Positions 60,075 through 64,000 of a stretch of DNA of 64,000 nucleotides are shown piece after piece (the stretch's first letter is position 1; each line of letters starts with the position of its first letter). The position numbers and the translations under genes were made by a program. Source of the stretch: Megascapheus bottae. Its lineage: Eukaryota > Chordata > Mammalia > Rodentia > Geomyidae. Under the pieces are notes generated by a model that did no database searches, was not told the DNA's origin, and was given only the letters and a program-made list of their open reading frames with translations. The stretch spans positions 5,229,518 through 5,293,517 of the forward strand of contig JANJXV010000043.1 of the NCBI GenBank assembly GCA_024803745.1. Reading direction: 5' to 3'.

Positions 60075-60615
60075 TTTTTATGTCTATATAGTTACGTTTA
60101 TATTTCCATTACCATGTCCATTGCATTGGGTATGCAAATATTGTGTCCTTGCTCTTGTACTCTTTCGATTTAATAACCACATATTAGGGATACCATGCGC
60201 CTTTTGTTCCTTAGGTCTTGACTTGTCTCACTCAATATGATTCGCTCTAGGTTCATCCATATCCCTGCGAATGCCATTGTTTTATCTTGTCTGTTGGCTT
60301 TGTAGAATTCGATTTTGTGTATATACCACATTTTCCATATCCATTTATTTGCAGTAGGGCATCTGCATTGTTTCCATTGCCTGGCTATTGCGAATAGTGC
60401 AGAGATGAACATAGCTGAGCAGGTGTCTTTGTAATATCTTGGGTCATGATGTTTAGGATAGATGCCCAGAAGTGGTATGGCGGGATCATAGGGAAGGTCT
60501 ATTTTCAGTTCTTTAAGAAACCTCCACACTGGTTTCCAGAGTGGCTGAACTAGTCTGCATTCCCACCAGCAGTGTAGTAGGGTTCCTTTTTCTCCACAAC
60601 CCCACCAGCAACTGT
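60075..60615 (-). mobile_element. LINE-1 lineage A 3' part, joined to U6
   Basis: Directly after the U6 T run, the minus strand reads the end of LINE-1 ORF2: CAGTTGCTGG at the junction, then an open frame of 119 residues (60170-60529) with [28 protein letters not shown] and MWYIHKIEFY, ending in a natural stop. It aligns with the lineage A ORF2 ends at 28380-29264 and 36646-37443. Similarity to their 3' UTR stops near 60075. The remaining tail (about 59904-60075) is not shared with the other two copies here and may be a variant 3' UTR or transduced flank. Confidence 0.9.
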
Positions 60616-60685
60616 AAAAATATGGAGAGCTTCACAAATTTGCGTGTCATCCTTGCGCAGGGGCCATGCTAATCTTCTCTGTATA

Positions 60686-60719
<34 letters not shown>

Positions 60720-60722
60720 TAT
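60616..60722 (-). pseudogene. U6 snRNA retrocopy, 5' half of a U6/LINE-1 chimera
   Basis: Read on the minus strand this matches U6 spliceosomal RNA from its 5' end to the terminal T run (about 107 nt). The ACAGAGA box and the AGC-containing catalytic stretch (TTAGCATGGCCCC) are intact. Differences from the canonical sequence include changes in the first bases (ACTTGC for GCTCGC), GGAACT for GGAACG, and AAGCTCTCC for AAGCGTTCC. The T run is followed at once by LINE-1 ORF2 sequence, so this is the 5' part of a template-switch retrotransposition product. No U6 promoter lies upstream; instead the 15-bp target-site duplicate (60723-60737) abuts the 5' end. Not expected to be transcribed as U6. Confidence 0.95.
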
Positions 60723-60844
60723 GATCTAGGACTTTTTAATGCACAGGTCTGCCCAGATGCTTATATCTCAGGGATGAGCCTCTAACTGCTCGCTCATAAA
60801 AGTAAGGTGGATGATTTTTGTTGTTTGCTTGCTTCTTTGCATCT

Positions 60845-60985
60845 TGGTTTGTACCATTCCTGGGGTTTGAACTCAGTATGTGGACACTTGCCTTGATTTT
60901 TTTCCTCAGGGCTATTTTTCTACTTCTTGAGCCATAGCTTGACTTTTTGCTCTGTGTGTGTGTTGTAATTGAATTTAAAACTCAT
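60845..60985 (-). repeat. Partial ID-like SINE
   Basis: GGGGTTTGAACTCAGTATGT and CTTCTTGAGCCATAGCTTGA resemble the right half of the dimeric ID-like SINE in reverse orientation. Strongly diverged. Confidence 0.6.
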
Positions 60986-61522
60986 AGGTGATGATAGGAG
61001 GGAAGAACTGGGACAGTGGGAAGGTAGGAATTACATTATCCAGAATGAAATGCACTCTTTGCCTGACTTATGTAATGCTAGCCCATTTATATAACACCTT
61101 TAAAATAACAGAAGTCATCAGGAGAAAAATTAAGGCACTAGTTTATAATTTTTAAATTAAGTCAAGGTAAAAGGCAGGATGGGATAGCTGGCTACAAAAT
61201 AACATGTTCTGCCTTCAAAGTCTGTCCAATACTATTGAGGTAAAATGTACATATTACAAAATTTGCCACTCAATCCTTGCAATATTCTTTGTTGGGACTA
61301 ACATCTGTAAACATTCATCATTCTTTACAAACTAACAATTTCAACATTACAAAGATATATTCCTCCTTAAGGAATCCATCCTGACATAGCCAGAATGGTT
61401 TTCCACTGCTAATGGATTGTACTAATTAAACTAGATGCATACAGTGTTCAGACAGGTAGAATTCATAGGACTATATGCTGAAGATTCTTGCTTCTGTCAA
61501 AACCACATAACAAATGAACTTC

Positions 61523-62458
61523 CTACCTGCTGGTGTCAGCTCCTGGTTTGTACAACCTCCTCAGGGCACTTTTGAGGTCCCTGTTCCTCAGGCTGTAGAT
61601 GAAAGGGTTCAGGAGAGGAGTGACCACTGTGTACATTGCTGAGAACACAGAGCTGCCCTTGGGAGAATGTGACACAGCTGACACAAAGTAGACACCCAAT
61701 GCTGTCCCAAAGAATAAGCAGACCACAGACAGGTGAGAGCCACATGTGGAGAAGGCTTTGTATTTCCCGCTTGAAGACGACATTCTCAGTACAGAAGAAA
61801 TAATCTTGTAGTAAGAGAAAAGGATCCCTAAGAAAGGAAGGAAACCATATATGGTACCCATGATGTATTTTAAAAAATCATTTGTAAATGTATGCTCACA
61901 GGAAAGATCCAGCACTTGAGAAGGGTCACAGAAAAAACTTGGTATTTCCAATTGCTTGAAATCGGTCATCTGTAACACCATCCACACATGCAGTTGTCCT
62001 TCCAAGGTGCTGGCGACAAATGACAGCAGAATCAAGAAGACACAGAGACAAGGGTTCACGATGAGTGGGTAATTCAGGGGGTGACAGATGGCCACAAAGC
62101 GGTCATAGGCCATGGCAGTAAGAAGCAAAACATCCATACAACCAAAAATGAGAAAAATAGACATCTGTGTGAGGCAGCCCACATAGGAGATGGCTCTGCT
62201 GTGAGTGTGGATGTCCATCAGCATCTTGGGGACTGTGGTGGAGGTGAAGCCAATGTCAGCTAAGGACAGGTTGAAGAGGAAGAAATACATGGGTGTGTGG
62301 AGGTGGGGGTCAGAGGTGACAGCCAGGATGATGAGCAGATTTCCGACCACAGTGATCAGGTACATGGACAGGAAGAGGCCAAAGAGCATGGGTTGTAGCT
62401 CAGGGTCATCTGAGAGTCCCAGGAGGTAAAATTCTGTGATGTGTGTTAGATTACACAT
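61523..62458 (-). CDS. Intact olfactory receptor, class II, family 7-like (OR5)
   Basis: Odorant-sensing seven-helix G-protein-coupled receptor expected in the cilia of olfactory sensory neurons, signalling through Golf. The single coding exon encodes 311 residues, normal for the family. Visible landmarks: N-glycosylation site NLT at residues 3-5; GN in helix 1 (39-40); PMYFFL at 56-61; conserved Cys95; MAYDRFVAIC at 116-125 with the G-protein-contact Arg120; [10 protein letters not shown] at 234-243; PLLNPFIYSLRN at 281-292. In extracellular loop 2, Cys177 and Cys187 are present, but the usual cysteine about ten residues before Cys177 is missing. The start at 62458 is supported by its position relative to the glycosylation site and by alignment with paralogues whose ATG is mutated. 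It lies in the same duplicated unit as OR2 and OR3 and is the only undamaged copy. Sequence style suggests OR family 7; the subfamily and orthologue cannot be fixed without a search. Confidence 0.96.
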   Translation of the reverse strand: MCNLTHITEFYLLGLSDDPELQPMLFGLFLSMYLITVVGNLLIILAVTSDPHLHTPMYFFLFNLSLADIGFTSTTVPKMLMDIHTHSRAISYVGCLTQMSIFLIFGCMDVLLLTAMAYDRFVAICHPLNYPLIVNPCLCVFLILLSFVASTLEGQLHVWMVLQMTDFKQLEIPSFFCDPSQVLDLSCEHTFTNDFLKYIMGTIYGFLPFLGILFSYYKIISSVLRMSSSSGKYKAFSTCGSHLSVVCLFFGTALGVYFVSAVSHSPKGSSVFSAMYTVVTPLLNPFIYSLRNRDLKSALRRLYKPGADTSR

Positions 62459-62477
62459 CTCTGCATTAATTGGAGAT

Positions 62478-62500
62478 CTTCGATATAAAGAGAGAGCAAT
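62478..62500 (-). promoter_or_regulatory. Putative 3' splice acceptor upstream of OR5
   Basis: On the minus strand a TTGCTCTCTCTTTATATCGAAG tract ends in AG at 62478-62479, about 20 bp before the OR5 ATG. Conserved in OR2 and OR3. Confidence 0.45.
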
Positions 62501-63004
62501 ACTTAATGAAGAAGTCAGAATTCAACAATCATTCTGAACTCAAATATGCACAGTTCATAACAACATTCTGTCCAATACTTTTTAGTTATCACAAACCCAA
62601 TCATCCTAGATTTTTTTCTTTCTCATTGATTCCCTTTCATGTATTCATTTTAAATAACTGTGTTAGGACATTATAGGTAATGTTTTCTGATCACAGGAAA
62701 TACAGCATATTCTTTATTACAGTCTACTTCACAGGTGTGATTTTTTAATCTGTGAAATTCATTTTCATCCAATCTTTAAAGAAGCATGCTAACATGCTTC
62801 ATTTTATGACATGGAAATAGTGTATAGGGACATAGTGAAAAATTCAAATTGTCCTACTTATGAAAACTCTAAAATATACAGAGCTGTATGATTCAAAGCA
62901 ATTTCACATCGAGAGTCCAGGACTAGAAAATCCTCTACCGTGCCTGCAATACCCCAGGAGATTTCTTCATTATTGCTTTTTGTCTAAGTTTCATCTTTGT
63001 TTCC

Positions 63005-63349
63005 CTCCTTCCCCCCTTTTTCTCTCTGTCTTTCTCTGTCTCTGTCTGTCTTTCTCTGTCTCTGTCGGTCTGTCTGTCTCTCTGTCTCTGTCTCTATCTC
63101 TCTGTGTCTCTCTTTGTCTCTCTCTGTGTCTTTCTCCCGGTCTCTGTGTCTCTTTGTCTCTGTCTCTCTCTGTGTGTCTCTGTCTCTGTGTCTGTCTCTG
63201 TCTCTGCCTCTCTCCTCTCTCTCTCTCTCCCTCCCTCCCTCCCTCCCTCGCTCCCTCCCTCTCTCTCTCTCTCTTTCCCTCTCTCTCTCTCTCCCTCCCT
63301 CCCTCCTTCCCTCCCTCCCTTCCTCTCCCTCCCCCTCTCCCTCCCCCCC

Positions 63350-63421
<72 letters not shown>

Positions 63422-63665
63422 CTGACTTTGTGTATGTGTGTGTCCTAAGATTCTGACTCTGGGCCTGGGTTCTGACCTTGAGGCTTTCCTGCCCAAAGGA
63501 AAGCTCAAACACTTGAGTAAGAAACTCCACTTTTGGCTTCCTGGTAGCTAATTGGAGATGACAGCTCACAGGCTTTGCTGCCCACGCTGGCTCTGAGCCT
63601 CTATCCACAGAACTCAGCCCGTTGAGTAGCTAGGATTCCAGGTATGAGGCACCAGGGCTTGGAAT
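63005..63665 (-). repeat. Ancestral B1-ID SINE (copy IV) with very long CT tract
   Basis: About 410 bp of (CT)n, (CCCT)n and TCTG repeats at 63010-63418, then the SINE at 63450-63665. This is the longest version of the simple repeat shared by the OR units. Apparent long Ser/Leu or Arg/Glu frames here are artefacts. Confidence 0.88.
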
Positions 63666-64000
63666 ATAGCATAATAAAAAAAACCACAACGTCTTCAGTC
63701 TCCTACATATAAATAAATCAAGATCTCCAATATGACATCTACTTCTTCCTGAAGTAATTTCAGGAATTGAAGAATTTTCTGACAGTGGAGCAAGGGATTC
63801 GTTGGATGTAGGCAATGTTGGTAGACATTTAGTTACTGGGTTTCTTTCTTTTCAATCATCTTTCTGATTATTGCACTTCCTATACTGGTTGCTAGCTGTG
63901 ACCCCGGTGGCTGTTTTGTGATCAGTGAATAATCCCCTAGAGAAGAAATTGGTGTTCTCTTTCTGGAAGTCAGAGAGAGATGAGACAGATGTCCAGATTC

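Larger units (their letters stand above)
59163..60737 (-). mobile_element. Complete U6/LINE-1 chimeric insertion with target-site duplication
   Basis: The element is bounded by direct repeats GATCTAGGACTTTTT at 59163-59177 and 60723-60737. Minus-strand order: U6, LINE-1 ORF2 end, 3' tail, then an A-tract (T run at 59178-59190 on the plus strand) next to the left repeat. A 5' RNA-derived part, a 3' LINE-1 part, a poly(A) tail and a 15-bp duplication are the expected products of target-primed reverse transcription with a template switch to U6 RNA. A younger LINE-1 (59215-59889) is nested in the tail. Confidence 0.88.
60990..64000 (-). repeat. OR duplication unit, copy IV (contains OR5)
   Basis: Reverse-oriented copy with intact OR5. 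The 3' flank (61520 down to 60990) matches 20627-21160 of copy II, including the ATTGAGTGGCAA word. The upstream flank with the ancestral SINE (about 63450-63660) and a large CT-rich tract continues to the window edge and matches copy I. Confidence 0.87.

Noticed and set aside
60616..60722. Functional U6 snRNA gene
   Set aside because: No upstream PSE or TATA region; the 5' end abuts the target-site duplicate, the 3' end is fused to LINE-1, and there are substitutions in otherwise invariant positions.
62984..63608. Long overlapping open frames rich in Ser/Leu or Arg/Glu on both strands
   Set aside because: They are translations of the CT/GA simple repeat plus SINE; every frame is open because the repeat lacks stop codons. 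The same applies at 45104-45487 and 6940-7409.

Overview
This is mammalian genomic DNA, almost certainly from a rodent. The evidence is abundant B1-ID type dimeric SINEs, dimeric tRNA-derived ID-like SINEs, two LINE-1 lineages, and olfactory receptor (OR) genes with a vomeronasal type-2 receptor relic. The SINE types point away from mouse and rat towards a squirrel-, beaver- or pocket-mouse-like rodent, but the exact group is inference. There are no bacterial features, operons or CRISPR arrays.

The window lies inside a tandem and inverted OR cluster (class II, family 7-like). Five OR loci are present. OR1 (10551-11497, +) has one frameshift. OR2 (19690-20626, +) is heavily degraded. OR3 (45816-46582, +) is cut off by a LINE-1 5' fragment. 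OR4 (53320-54275, -) has lost its start and has an early stop. OR5 (61523-62458, -) is the only intact gene, at 311 residues. OR2, OR3 and OR5, plus a further OR expected just outside the left edge, belong to one duplicated unit with shared flanks, a shared ancestral SINE and a shared simple repeat. A vomeronasal type-2 receptor exon relic sits at 22950-23241 beside the OR2 unit.

Layout: 1-2.7 kb, upstream flank of the off-window OR; 3-5.5 kb, degraded LINE-1; 5.5-10 kb, SINEs and simple repeats; 10.5-11.5 kb, OR1; 12.5-18.9 kb, near-full-length but broken LINE-1 (lineage B, -); 18.9-23.2 kb, OR2 unit and V2R relic; 25.2-40.6 kb, about 5.5 kb of a roughly 144-bp satellite interrupted by LINE-1s, including a near-full-length lineage A element at 28.2-34.2 kb; 41.6-44 kb, inverted duplication; 44-51.7 kb, OR3 unit; 52.5-54.3 kb, LINE-1 fragment and OR4; 55-59 kb, SINEs and microsatellites; 59.2-60.7 kb, a U6 snRNA/LINE-1 chimeric retrocopy with a younger LINE-1 nested in it; 61-64 kb, OR5 unit.

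Only OR5 looks able to make a normal protein: an odorant-sensing G-protein-coupled receptor of the sensory-neuron cilium. The rest records birth-and-death evolution of the cluster by duplication, inversion and LINE-1 activity. The strongest candidates for something undescribed are the higher-order-organised 144-bp satellite, the U6/LINE-1 chimera with its target-site duplication, and a LINE-1 with a 3' transduction. All repeat boundaries were read by eye and are approximate unless a target-site duplication fixes them.
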